The notes: a model not told the origin generated them from the sequence alone. Positions 34,624 to 43,530 are shown, numbered from the stretch's first letter. The stretch is 58,979 nt of DNA from an uncultured Bacteroidales bacterium (GCA_902763865.1 CACWTR010000014.1:1-58979); one strand, 5' to 3'. Program-made: numbers and translations.

Positions 34624-36421
34624 CGAAAGAGTAGAGAGACTGCGCGGCTATCTGCGCGGCAAGGGCCTGCTGGCCTTCATCTTCCCCAGCACCGACCCGC
34701 ACCAGGGCGAGTACGTCCCCGCACATTGGCAGACGCGGCAGTGGATAAGCGGCTTCGACGGAAGTGCCGGCACAGCCGTCGTCACCATCTCCGACGCTGC
34801 ACTATGGACCGACAGCCGCTACTTCATCGCCGCAGAAAAGCAGCTCAAAGGCACACCATTCCGCCTGATGAAGGATGGCTTGCCCGACACGCCAACCATC
34901 CCGAAATGGCTCATTGAGTCAATTCAGAATTCACAATTGGGCGAAGCAATGGGCAATGAACAGACGGTCGGCATCGACGGCAGTCTCTACACGCCGGAAG
35001 ACATCGAGGTACTGAGGGCAGAACTCGGCAAGGCCGGCATAGGGCTTCGCACAGACCTCGACCCTGCCGAAGAGCTGTGGACGGACCGCCCGTCTATCCC
35101 CAAGAACAAGGTGGAGATTCAGCCCCTGGAGTTTGCGGGAGAGACGGCCCAGAGCAAGATTGAGCGCGTCCGCCAAGCACTGAGGGAACGATATGCCGAG
35201 AGCATCGTCATCTCTGCACTCGACGACATCGCCTGGCTGCTCAACCTCAGAGGTTCCGACGTACACTGCAATCCCGTGTTCGTCAGCTACGTTCTGCTCA
35301 CGCTCCACGACGTGACGCTCTTCATCGACAGCGACAAGCTCGACGAGACCGTGAAGGACTACCTCAAGGAGACAGGCGTGAAGGTCAGGCCCTACGAAGA
35401 GGCCAAGGTCTTCTCCGAGGGGCAAGGGGCAAGGAGCAAGGAGCAAGAGAATACCATCGCCCACAGCAATCCTCTTGCCCCCTGCCCCTTGCCCCTTGCC
35501 CCTATAAAGGAATCCCTAATCTCCTCTCTGAAGTGCGTCAAGAATGCCGCCGAGATAGAAGGCTACCGCCGGGCAATGGTGCGCGACGGCGTGGCGATGG
35601 TCAAGTTCCTGCGCTGGCTGAAGCCAGCCGTAGAAGCAGGAGGCGAGACGGAAATCAGCATCGACCGCAAGCTGACGGCGCTGCGGGCAGAACAAGCCCT
35701 GTACCGCGGCCTCTCTTTCGACACCATTGCCGGCTACGGTCCGCACGGCGCCATCGTACACTACGAGGCCACGCCCGAGACGGACATCCCCATCGAACCC
35801 CGCGGCCTGCTCCTGCTCGACAGCGGTGCGCAGTATCAGGACGGCACTACCGACATCACACGCACCATCGCCCTCGGACCGCTGACGGACGAAGAGCGCT
35901 TCGACTACACGTTGGTCCTCAAGTGCCACATCAGCTTGGCACTCACCCGCTTCCCCGACGGCATCAGCGGCACACGGCTCGATGCGATGGCGCGCTACCC
36001 GATGTGGCGCTACGGCATCAACTACGGGCACGGCACCGGTCACGGCGTCGGGTCCTACCTCTGTGTCCACGAAGGGCCGCACCAGATTCGCCACACCTGG
36101 AAGCCCGCACCGCTCCATGCCGGCATGACCGTCACCGACGAGCCCGGCATCTACCGCGAGGGACGGCACGGCGTCCGCATCGAGAACACCATGCTCATCG
36201 TGGAGGACGGCGAGACGGAGTTCGGCAAGTTCCTCCGGCTCGAGCCCCTCACCCTCTGCCCCATCGACCTCACGCCCGTCCTTTGGGACATGATGACACC
36301 CGAGGAAATCAACTACCTCAACGCATATCACAAGAAAGTCTATGAGGAGCTGGCTCCCTACCTGACGGAAGAGGAGAGGAAAAGCCTCCCCCAACCCCTC
36401 CAAAGGAGGGGAGAACAGTAA
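34607..36421 (+). CDS. Xaa-Pro aminopeptidase (M24B, aminopeptidase P)
   Basis: 604 aa. Two creatinase-like N-terminal domains are followed by the pita-bread catalytic domain with the metal ligands in LLLLDSGAQY and TTDITRTI (two Asp), GHGTGHGVG (His), VTDEPGIYREG (Glu) and VRIENTML (Glu). It removes an N-terminal residue before proline, in the cytoplasm. At about residues 271-302 a hairpin repeat (35418-35503) is inserted in frame between the second and third domains, giving EGQGARSKEQE and NPLAPCPLPLAP. The last residues (LPQPLQRRGEQ) also derive from a REP-like repeat. Start overlaps the previous gene by 17 bp. Confidence 0.88.
   Translation: MSNSINERVERLRGYLRGKGLLAFIFPSTDPHQGEYVPAHWQTRQWISGFDGSAGTAVVTISDAALWTDSRYFIAAEKQLKGTPFRLMKDGLPDTPTIPKWLIESIQNSQLGEAMGNEQTVGIDGSLYTPEDIEVLRAELGKAGIGLRTDLDPAEELWTDRPSIPKNKVEIQPLEFAGETAQSKIERVRQALRERYAESIVISALDDIAWLLNLRGSDVHCNPVFVSYVLLTLHDVTLFIDSDKLDETVKDYLKETGVKVRPYEEAKVFSEGQGARSKEQENTIAHSNPLAPCPLPLAPIKESLISSLKCVKNAAEIEGYRRAMVRDGVAMVKFLRWLKPAVEAGGETEISIDRKLTALRAEQALYRGLSFDTIAGYGPHGAIVHYEATPETDIPIEPRGLLLLDSGAQYQDGTTDITRTIALGPLTDEERFDYTLVLKCHISLALTRFPDGISGTRLDAMARYPMWRYGINYGHGTGHGVGSYLCVHEGPHQIRHTWKPAPLHAGMTVTDEPGIYREGRHGVRIENTMLIVEDGETEFGKFLRLEPLTLCPIDLTPVLWDMMTPEEINYLNAYHKKVYEELAPYLTEEERKSLPQPLQRRGEQ
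35418..35503. repeat. GGGGCAA/TTGCCCC hairpin inserted in a coding region
   Basis: Left arm 35418-35449 (AGGGGCAAGGGGCAAGGAGC and on) and right arm 35472-35503 are 32-bp inverted repeats with three mismatches and a 22-nt loop, each made of 7-8-bp tandem repeats. It is read through in frame by the aminopeptidase gene. Confidence 0.85.
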
Positions 36422-36480
36422 TGTAACATAAAAACCACGCCAAACTTTCACCCCTCCTTTGGAGGGGCAGGGGGAGGCTT
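36382..36480 (+). terminator. REP-like hairpin spanning the aminopeptidase stop codon
   Basis: AAGCCTCCCCCAACCCCTCC and on (36382-36413, coding) pairs with 36449-36480 over about 32 bp with two or three mismatches. The stop codon lies in the loop. The right arm is part of the fourth 65-bp repeat unit (36424-36490), which ends next to the following gene's start. Confidence 0.6.
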
Positions 36481-36490
36481 CAAATCGTAA
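36424..36490. repeat. REP-like 65-bp repeat, fourth copy
   Basis: TAACATAAAAACCACGCCAA followed by the CCCCTCCTTTGGAGGGG palindrome, the same unit as the three copies at 28007-28203, again immediately upstream of a start codon (36500). Confidence 0.85.
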
Positions 36491-36499
36491 ATAACCTCG

Positions 36500-37090
36500 A
36501 TGGCAATCATCAAGACACTCGCGGGGATGCCTGCTCCCCGTTTTGGCAAGCACTGCTACTTCAGCGAAGGAGCAGTCATCGTAGGCGACGTAGAGATGGG
36601 CGACGACTGCACCGTCTGGTTCAACGCCGTTGTCCGCGGCGACGTACACTTCATTCGGATTGGCAACCGCACGAACATCCAGGACAACTCCTGCATCCAC
36701 ACCCTCAACGGCAAGGCTCCCTGCATCCTGGGCGACGACGTGACCATCGGCCATAGCGTCACCCTGCACGGATGCGAAGTGCGCGACGGAGCACTGGTCG
36801 GCATGGGGGCCACCGTGCTCGACCACGCCGTAGTGGGCCGCGGAGCCATCGTAGCTGCCGGAGCCCTCGTCCTCTCGAACACAGTCATTGGCGACGGCGA
36901 GCTCTGGGGCGGCGTACCCGCCAAGTTCATCAAGAAGGTCGATCCCGAACAGGCACAGGCCCTGAACAAGACATACGCCCAACACTACATCGAGTACAGC
37001 GACTGGTTCCGTCAGGCCGACAGCGCCCCCCGCAGCACACAGACCGTGACGTGCAGCGAAGACTACATCCCCCTTCCCCCGCAGGCATGA
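36500..37090 (+). CDS. Gamma-carbonic anhydrase-like hexapeptide-repeat protein
   Basis: 196 aa. A left-handed beta helix is evident from repeated hexapeptides (GAVIVGDVEMGDDCTVW, GALVGMGATVLDHAVVG). The three metal-binding histidines of gamma-carbonic anhydrases are present: His67 in SCIHTL, His85 in IGHSV and His90 in TLHGC. Members of this YrdA/PaaY-like group are trimers with zinc or iron between subunits; many have weak or no carbonic anhydrase activity. Cytoplasmic. Its stop overlaps the next start (ATGA, 37087-37090). Confidence 0.86.
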   Translation: MAIIKTLAGMPAPRFGKHCYFSEGAVIVGDVEMGDDCTVWFNAVVRGDVHFIRIGNRTNIQDNSCIHTLNGKAPCILGDDVTIGHSVTLHGCEVRDGALVGMGATVLDHAVVGRGAIVAAGALVLSNTVIGDGELWGGVPAKFIKKVDPEQAQALNKTYAQHYIEYSDWFRQADSAPRSTQTVTCSEDYIPLPPQA

Positions 37091-38262
37091 TGCCGGGAAG
37101 CAACCTCTTTGCGGCAGGAGCGGTGCTCACTGCCGTCATGCTGCTCCCCATGAATGCGGCAGCTCGCGGACTGAGTGCCGGGAAAGCCAGGAAGGAAGCC
37201 GAAAGGCTGAGGACGGAATGGCTCAGGGATGTACGGACCGGATACGAGAGCAGCTGGCAAGGAAAGCGGCTGGAGACAGGAGGCCGCACCATGCCCTTCG
37301 ACTACATAAAGTACGGACCCAAGCCCGCCGGCGGCTACAGCCTGTACATATCGCTGCACGGCGGAGGCAGCACGCCGTCAGAGGTCAACGACCAGCAGTG
37401 GAGGAACCAGATCCGGCTCTACCGGCCCGAAGGTGCCATATACCTTGCTCCCCGTGCCCCCTACGACGACTGGGACATGTGGTTCAAGCCCGGACTCGAC
37501 GACTTCTACCGTCAGCTGATAAGGATGGCCGTGGCCTTTGAGGACGTGAATCCCGACAAGGTCTATCTCATAGGCTATTCCGCAGGCGGCGACGGCGTCT
37601 GGCGCATGGCACCACGCATGGCCGACGCATGGGCCGCAGCCTCCATGATGGCAGGACACCCCGGCGATGTCTCGCTCCTGAACCTTCGCAACCTGCCATT
37701 CATGAACTGGTGCGGCGAGCTGGACAGCGCCTACGACCGCAACCTCCGCAACCGCGAGCGAGGGCAGGAACTGGACTCCCTGCAGAGAGCCGACCCCGAA
37801 GGCTACGTCCACCAGACGCACATCGTGGCAGGCAAAGGCCACTGGATGGACCGCGCAGACACGGCAGCGGTCAGCTGGCTGCAGCAATTCGAGCGCAACC
37901 CCTACCCGCGGAAAATCGTCTGGCGACAGGAGGAAGTGGTCAGCCCCCACTTCTACTGGCTGTCTGCTCCCGCCGATGAGCTGGAAAAAGGGAAAACCGT
38001 CCGGCTGGAGCGGACAGGCAACGAAGTCAACATCACGCAGTGCGACTACAGCTCGCTGACCCTTTTCTTCAGCGACGAGATGGTGAACCTGGACAAACCC
38101 GTCATTGTCAAGTCGGGCGGCAAGGAACTTTTCCGGGGGAAGCTGAAACGGACGAAGAGGAACCTGCAACGAACCCTGAATGAACGCGGCGACTGCCGAT
38201 ACATGTTCCCCGCCTCCGTCCGCGTCAGGACAGACAACGAAACCCCAAGATCAGGCAACTGA
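37087..38262 (+). CDS. Secreted alpha/beta-hydrolase (esterase-like)
   Basis: 391 aa. A hydrophobic N-terminus (LFAAGAVLTAVMLLPMNAAA) looks like a signal peptide. The hydrolase core has the oxyanion-hole HGGG (91-94), the nucleophile elbow GYSAGGDG (Ser165) and a late KGHWMD His. After about residue 300 a beta-rich domain follows. This resembles secreted poly-ester/feruloyl-esterase-like proteins; substrate unknown. It is coupled to the carbonic anhydrase-like gene by ATGA. The last codons and stop (RSGN, TGA at 38260-38262) lie in the start of the two-copy element (copy 2), which may have replaced the original end. Confidence 0.75.
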   Translation: MMPGSNLFAAGAVLTAVMLLPMNAAARGLSAGKARKEAERLRTEWLRDVRTGYESSWQGKRLETGGRTMPFDYIKYGPKPAGGYSLYISLHGGGSTPSEVNDQQWRNQIRLYRPEGAIYLAPRAPYDDWDMWFKPGLDDFYRQLIRMAVAFEDVNPDKVYLIGYSAGGDGVWRMAPRMADAWAAASMMAGHPGDVSLLNLRNLPFMNWCGELDSAYDRNLRNRERGQELDSLQRADPEGYVHQTHIVAGKGHWMDRADTAAVSWLQQFERNPYPRKIVWRQEEVVSPHFYWLSAPADELEKGKTVRLERTGNEVNITQCDYSSLTLFFSDEMVNLDKPVIVKSGGKELFRGKLKRTKRNLQRTLNERGDCRYMFPASVRVRTDNETPRSGN

Positions 38263-38684
38263 CAAAATGATACCCGAAAAGGCTATTTTGCTTACACACG
38301 AATTTCAGTCAATCGCTCCAGAATCGCTTGTTTTGCCTCCGGACGGACTTTTCAGCCTCCGAAGAGAAAAAGTGGCTCAAATCGAGCCATCGCTGTATTT
38401 CAGCGCCTTACACTTCACATTTCAAGAATCGGGAAATCACAAATGCCAACTCCACCTTGCAAAAAGCCCGTATTTCGTCGTTTTTGCACACTTTTTCCGG
38501 CATGGAGTTCCACCCCAATGCCCCCCGTCGTGTCCCCCAACACGACGCGTCCTTTTGCCCTACACGTCGTGAGCTTATTTCCGCAAGGCCACGACCCTTT
38601 GGCAAAATCGACACGAAAAAAGCCCTTTCCCGACCCTTTCCGGAGTGTGCAATAATTAACATAATGAAAGCAAAAGACGCATAA
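38250..38684 (-). repeat. Two-copy ~430-bp non-coding element, copy 2 (inverted)
   Basis: The minus strand matches 21726-22154 from end to end, including the CACGACG/CGTCGTG hairpin core and the TGGCTCGATTTGAGCC and GGGTATCATTTTGTCAG blocks. It fills the whole gap between the esterase and the membrane-protein gene: it contains the esterase stop and ends 2 bp before the next ATG. The gap has no other feature. Confidence 0.85.
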
Positions 38685-38686
38685 CC

Positions 38687-39442
38687 ATGTACAAAATGAA
38701 AGAACGCCTAAGGAAGGTACTCTCCTTCCTGGACAAATGCTGCTACGGCATCTCATACGTTTGGTTCCTCATTCCGATTCCTTTCTACCTGGGGCTGAAG
38801 GGAACATGGCTGAACATGGAGACCTCCCCCAAGGTGACGGATTCCTATCTGAGTGTCGTCCTCTGGACATTTGCACTCTTCGTCGTGACACAATTCTATT
38901 TGTTCCGCCGGCGCAAGCTCATCCAGTTCTGCCTTGCAGCCATCGTCGGCTTTGTCATGTTCCTTGCCTGTGGCTTCATAGGAATAGCCCTGCAATCTGC
39001 CCCGACGAGCTTTGCCGCAGACCATCCCATACCGCCAGGACTTGCCTACAACAAGCCTCTGCCGGAGGGCGAGGATATGGAGGCCGCAGTCAGCCCGTCG
39101 GATTCATCGACATACCTGCAAGTGCGCAACAGTTTCCAAGGCGGCATCTACGAGTATTCCTTCTTCTATCCCTCCCTACCCGAAGGAACCGTCTGGCTGC
39201 AATGCTACGAAGTGACAGAGAACCTGCCGCTCTCGGAAAGCAGAATCAAGAAGGATTCCAGGCAGGAAGTGAGCGGCACGAATCACTTCGCCTGCCTCGT
39301 CAGGCAGCGGGAGTTCACCATCTACGAAGGCGACTGGGGCGACTGTTATGCAGCAAGGATAGAAGTATGGTTCAAAGACAGACAGGGCCGGAAGCGCAAA
39401 CTCCTGGAGAAGACATACGGCGTACAAGGCTGGATGCGCTGA
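38687..39442 (+). CDS. Membrane protein of unknown function
   Basis: 251 aa. Three hydrophobic segments in the first 105 residues (about 18-37, 53-70 and 80-103) are followed by a soluble, probably periplasmic domain of about 145 residues ending LLEKTYGVQGWMR. I do not recognise the family. No promoter motif is seen, and the whole upstream gap is the two-copy element, so expression may depend on it or on readthrough. It converges with the gene at 39454 (11-bp gap). Confidence 0.65.
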   Translation: MYKMKERLRKVLSFLDKCCYGISYVWFLIPIPFYLGLKGTWLNMETSPKVTDSYLSVVLWTFALFVVTQFYLFRRRKLIQFCLAAIVGFVMFLACGFIGIALQSAPTSFAADHPIPPGLAYNKPLPEGEDMEAAVSPSDSSTYLQVRNSFQGGIYEYSFFYPSLPEGTVWLQCYEVTENLPLSESRIKKDSRQEVSGTNHFACLVRQREFTIYEGDWGDCYAARIEVWFKDRQGRKRKLLEKTYGVQGWMR

Positions 39443-39453
39443 AGGGAAACATC

Positions 39454-40287
39454 TCATTCATCCACTATATGAGCTATTTCGAACCTGAATCCCTTCAGGC
39501 CGTTTTCTTTAATTAGTCTCATCATGCGATTGGAGCAGAACAGGAGGTGTGATGGACGTATTAGCCCTACTCTTCCTCCAACAGTTTGCCTGCTAGCAAA
39601 AAAATCCAAGTCTTCCAGTACAGGATTCGACCTTATGTAAGCTTCAGATAAAATGTCGGGAATGTTGTCTCCATTGGAGCATTCACCTGAAAAATGAAAA
39701 GGGTCTATCCCGAATGATATTTTATTTGAAAAATCCAAATAGAATTGAGGTTGTATTTGATAATAATTCAATTTCTGACATCGCTGTCCCCGACTAAACA
39801 CAGGTTCAAATGTAATGCCCTTAAGACTATTGTCTTTAACCAAATTTACAAACCTTTCCGAAACTACCGTCTCATCTCCCCATGCAATAGTTACTGCCAT
39901 ATCCGCCTTAGGAATAGAACTCCTTCTCAGTTTCAGCGGCGACAGCTGCTTCGCTCCGGATTTGCATATTGGGCAGGCAGAGCTTTCGTCGTATATTGTT
40001 CCGCACTCCTCACCTGCTGGCTCAAAATGGCGAGTCTGGAATATTTGAAACCACTTGGCATTAGTAATTTCTGCCTCAGTGTAATACCTCTTACACTCAT
40101 AATAACTATAGAATAGATGGTTATTCTCTAATGCTTTTTTCTGTAATTCTCCAATAGCATTAAATCGAGGGTCGTTCTTATCTATTCTTACGACCTTGAC
40201 TGAATCACCAAGGTTTGTACCTTCATCATCCCTGAACAGAAGATGAGCATATCTCATTATAACTCGAAATTCAACAAGTTCTTTCAT
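39454..40287 (-). CDS. Double-CXXCG-like protein of the toxin locus
   Basis: 277 aa. A zinc-finger-like pair of cysteine motifs (EECGTIYDESSACPICKSG) lies near residues 95-112, and the tail has LLFCSNRMMRLIKENGLKGF, resembling the ends of double-CXXCG motif proteins that occur as immunity or accessory proteins. The middle repeats the theme ERFVNLVKDNSLKGITFEPV. The gene is distinctly AT-rich compared with the flanks and follows a putative immunity gene and a damaged Rhs toxin gene in the same direction. Function inferred from context only. Confidence 0.5.
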   Translation of the reverse strand: MKELVEFRVIMRYAHLLFRDDEGTNLGDSVKVVRIDKNDPRFNAIGELQKKALENNHLFYSYYECKRYYTEAEITNAKWFQIFQTRHFEPAGEECGTIYDESSACPICKSGAKQLSPLKLRRSSIPKADMAVTIAWGDETVVSERFVNLVKDNSLKGITFEPVFSRGQRCQKLNYYQIQPQFYLDFSNKISFGIDPFHFSGECSNGDNIPDILSEAYIRSNPVLEDLDFFASRQTVGGRVGLIRPSHLLFCSNRMMRLIKENGLKGFRFEIAHIVDE

Positions 40288-40360
40288 AGTTGTATTTCTT
40301 GTTTATCTTCTTTTCGTCATATTCTTGTCGAAGTGAAAGTTTTGTATGTGATGTCTTGAC

Positions 40361-40861
40361 TTAGTATTCCTCTGGCCAAAACATCGTGCCGGGCATTCTG
40401 CCGTCTCTTATTCTACCGATAATAGATTTTACTGAAAAGACAAGCCCTATGTCAGATCTATTTCGAAAAGACTCTGATAAGACTCCTATATCAAATCTTT
40501 CGTCATTGTTTATAAACCACGCCTCCCATATCCGTTTTTTATGGTCAACGGCATCTGAGCAATACATTCTAAATAGTATGTTTTCCGTATCACCTACATC
40601 CTGACTCTTTCCAACCTTCTGCCAAGCACCTTCAATAATTCCAATTTTCAATATGGCATGAGCATAAAAATCCACCTCATCTTTAACTACTTCTTCTGAA
40701 TTGAATTCATACTCCGCAGGATACTCTTTCTTGAAAACACGTATCACCGAACTATTCAGTTGTGAATAGTCATTCGCAATATACTGAAAGAAACGTTGAT
40801 TGCCGTTATTCATTGTGACTGAAAATATGTCACCAATTTTTGTAATAATTCGTTTTGCCAT
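40361..40861 (-). CDS. Putative immunity protein (Imm26-like)
   Basis: 166 aa. The start AKRIITKIGDIFSVTMNNGN with RFFQYIAND fits the beta-rich core of Imm26-type immunity proteins found next to polymorphic toxins. It overlaps the restored 3' end of the toxin by 32 bp (ATG at 40861; toxin frame ends at 40830), the usual order toxin-immunity. AT-rich, like the toxin domain. It would protect the cell from the GIY-YIG-type toxin encoded just before it. Family assignment is tentative. Confidence 0.6.
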   Translation of the reverse strand: MAKRIITKIGDIFSVTMNNGNQRFFQYIANDYSQLNSSVIRVFKKEYPAEYEFNSEEVVKDEVDFYAHAILKIGIIEGAWQKVGKSQDVGDTENILFRMYCSDAVDHKKRIWEAWFINNDERFDIGVLSESFRNRSDIGLVFSVKSIIGRIRDGRMPGTMFWPEEY

Positions 40862-42082
40862 AGTATTGTGTTTTGACCTTGCATATATACGGATTTAATT
40901 TACCATATTCCCCATTTATTCCAATTTTTGGGGGGTATTTAGTTAATTTTATTAAGCAAAAGCCCCCATGTTTCCCCAATCCATATGAGTTTATTAGTTG
41001 TTGCTCAAGAATTCTAGAACCTTGGTGGCTCAATGTGTTTTGAACGGTATGAAATTCTAACTTGGAACAGCCGTTCCTGCTCTGTAGTGTTCTCCGAATC
41101 GAAATTCAGGCATTCTGTCAGTACGACCGACATATCTTATAGTGCCAACTTCATCATATCCGACATATACTGAGCTGTTTCCTTGCCCAATCGGCATTTG
41201 CTGACTTTCCAACGACTGCGTGACAACATCTTTCGGGTTTACTTGTTTGACGACATTACCCAAATTGTTTGACGTATCATGTATGTTTTCTGATGGGTAA
41301 ATTGCATCTATGTCGGTTTTGCTATATTGTACACCACTATTCCCTTTCCAGAATTTACCACCACTCGCTTTTGCGCTGATACCTCCTACTAATCCTGCCG
41401 TAACAGCCGAGATTCCAGTTTCCATAAGGCAACTCTGCCAGCTAAATGAGTAAGGGACTACCATAACTGCAGAATTCAATGCACCCTGGAATATATTAGA
41501 TGTAGCACCAGAAATAAAGCCTGATACTGCACATGAGATTGCTCCAGTTGTTCCCAACCCAAGCACTCCCGCCGCAGCTGGCCCAACCCAACCACCAATA
41601 GCACCAGCGACTGCTCCTGCGCCAGCAAATGCATCCCATACGTTATGAATGTTATCTATGTTATTACATACATTTAATACCGCTCCTGCAAGAGCGAATA
41701 CTGCAATCCACCAGAATTCCCCGTTCCTGTCTATATAGCGGTATGGGTTGTTTCGGGCATAAACGTAGGGGGTGAAGTCCAGCAGGCCGCCGTCTTCATT
41801 GAGGAGGGGGTCCGGGCTGACGAAGCGTCCGAGGTAGGGGCTGTAGAGGCGGGCGTTGGCATTGAGCAGCCCGAACATCCAGAGGTCCTCGTGCCCGGTG
41901 TAGGTCCTGTAGAAGGGGCCGAAGTCACTCGGACCGCTTGGAATCTTGATGGGGATTGTATAGGTTGCCGCGCCGGAAGGCGATATGGAAAATTCGCCTT
42001 CCGGCCTTCCTGCAAGTACAGAGGCGGACATGACTTGCGGGAACAGGCATATTGCCAGAATATACAGGAACAACCGCCTCAT
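40830..42082 (-). pseudogene. Deleted and frameshifted Rhs protein with GIY-YIG-type toxin domain
   Basis: From the ATG at 42082: signal peptide (1-19), a short SpvB/Tc-toxin-like start (EFSISPSGAATYTIPIKIPSG, about 30-50), then directly the Rhs core end (MFGLLNANARLYSPYLGRFVSPDPL, 69-93) and a hydrophobic Gly-rich region (125-240). Rhs proteins normally have over a thousand residues between the first two, so a large internal deletion is likely. The toxin domain starts SVYVGYDEVGTIRYVGRT (304-321) with FRFGEH, as in URI/GIY-YIG nucleases. This frame stops at 41057; the rest (TLSHQGSRILEQQLINSYG, with the family's Glu) continues in another frame to 40830. A one-base loss near 41065-41075 explains it. 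Confidence 0.72.
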
Positions 42083-42108
42083 CCGTCCTTAGCTGTGCTT
42101 GATGAGCT

Positions 42109-42303
42109 TTACATGTGATGTTTGTCTGTCCAGTTTGAACCGGAACAGATGCCATTACCTCCGTCCCTGCCCGGAAGAGTCTTGAACCTGGATATGACAT
42201 TCCCTGCGCTGTCGTAGGAATACACATAGTGGTCCCTGCCCGCCCCGGCATAGCTTGCCTGAAAGAATAATGCTCCCAGTAGGATAAACCAGATTCTGTT
42301 CAT
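42109..42303 (-). CDS. Small secreted YD-motif protein of the Rhs locus
   Basis: 64 aa. A signal peptide (1-19, ending SYA) followed by one Rhs/YD-like motif (HYVYSYDSAGNVISRFK). It ends 26 bp before the Rhs start, same strand. It may be the worn remnant of a longer Rhs-related protein or a small accessory protein; short proteins of this form often precede Rhs genes in Bacteroidales. No further domain. Confidence 0.5.
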   Translation of the reverse strand: MNRIWFILLGALFFQASYAGAGRDHYVYSYDSAGNVISRFKTLPGRDGGNGICSGSNWTDKHHM

Positions 42304-42344
42304 GGCGAGGGAGAAGAATTACTCTTAACTATTAGCTATTTGTT

Positions 42345-43445
42345 TCATTTCAGGCAACCTTGGATGAAGGCTTGCATTTCGGGATAGGAGCTTTCGATGC
42401 TCAGCAGGAGGTGCAGCTGGTTGTTGGCCCGTACAAAGTTGTGGTCTGGGTACTGGCACTTCCAGTACTTGTCGCCGCTGAGGTAGTCCCAGAGGAAACG
42501 GACGCACTGCATGTAGGGGAAGAGGGCAGTGGCGTAGGGCAGGTTCTCTATCTCTACGGGCAGCAGGAAGCTACGGGCACTCTGAAGGTAGCCTTCGGTA
42601 AAGGCCTTGAAGATGTCCATGCGGAACCGCACCTTGTCCATCTCGGGGCAGTCCTCTGCCACCTCGTTGGCGGCGGTGCGCAGGAAGTCGCCGTAGTCGG
42701 AGAAGATGAAGTTGGGCATCACGGTGTCGAGGTCGATGACGCAGAGCACGTTGTCCTGCTTGTCGAACATCATGTTGTTGACCTTCGTGTCGCAATGGCA
42801 CACACGCTTGGGCAGTGTTCCTTCGCGCCCCATGCGCTCGGCCTTGCACATCTCGTCGGCACGCCGCTCTATCTCCGCCAGCATCTTCTGCACGCGCTCT
42901 TCACCGACACGCTGGGCCGGGTCGCGCTTCACGACATCGCGGAGCTGCTCAAGGCGGAACTCCATGTTGTGAAAGTCCTTGATAGTCTCGCCCAGCTGCA
43001 CCGGGATGTCGGCCAGCATCGCCTGGAAAGCTCCGAAAGCCTTACCAGCCGCGCGGCTGCTCTCGGGGTTGACGGCCTGCTTCGTCACAGCATTGTCGAT
43101 GAAGACCATCAGGCGCCAATACGTGCCGTCGATGACCGTATAGAGCTTGCCGTCGTCACAGGTCGGAATGAAGCGCAGTACACGGCGGTCTATGTCGGCC
43201 ACGCCCTGCTGCGTGAGCTTCCGGCGGATGTGGGACGTGACAGCCTCGATGTTGCGCATCACCATGTCCACGTCGGGGAAGACATTGTGGTTCACGCGTT
43301 GCAGGACGTAGTCCGGCTTGTCCTGCTCAGTGGTTTTTACCTTGTAAGTGTCGTTGATGAGACCTTCGCCCAAGGGCTTTATCTCGCTTATGGTTCCCTC
43401 GTAGGCAAAACGGCCAACGATGGAGGTTAACTGATCGGTTTTCAT
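42345..43445 (-). CDS. APH-fold sugar kinase (N-acetylhexosamine kinase-like)
   Basis: 366 aa. Phosphotransferase (APH) fold with KPLGEGLINDTYKV as nucleotide-binding loop, VCHCDTKVNN with the catalytic Asp219 and VIDLDT with the metal-binding Asp238/Asp240. The overall sequence resembles NahK-type N-acetylhexosamine 1-kinases of gut bacteria rather than antibiotic kinases, so it probably phosphorylates a free amino sugar at C1. It could feed the same amino-sugar pool as GlmM and NagA. Cytoplasmic. Confidence 0.78.
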   Translation of the reverse strand: MKTDQLTSIVGRFAYEGTISEIKPLGEGLINDTYKVKTTEQDKPDYVLQRVNHNVFPDVDMVMRNIEAVTSHIRRKLTQQGVADIDRRVLRFIPTCDDGKLYTVIDGTYWRLMVFIDNAVTKQAVNPESSRAAGKAFGAFQAMLADIPVQLGETIKDFHNMEFRLEQLRDVVKRDPAQRVGEERVQKMLAEIERRADEMCKAERMGREGTLPKRVCHCDTKVNNMMFDKQDNVLCVIDLDTVMPNFIFSDYGDFLRTAANEVAEDCPEMDKVRFRMDIFKAFTEGYLQSARSFLLPVEIENLPYATALFPYMQCVRFLWDYLSGDKYWKCQYPDHNFVRANNQLHLLLSIESSYPEMQAFIQGCLK

Positions 43446-43478
43446 AGTTTTTAGTTAGAGTTAATGGATAATTGTATG

Positions 43479-43486
43479 CAAATATA
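43479..43486 (-). promoter_or_regulatory. Possible -7 box of the sugar kinase
   Basis: Minus-strand TATATTTG, 34 bp before the start at 43445; no clear -33 box. Confidence 0.4.
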
Positions 43487-43530
43487 TAAAATTCTCATGA
43501 TATTTGGATGCGGAATCAAGATTAATTTCA

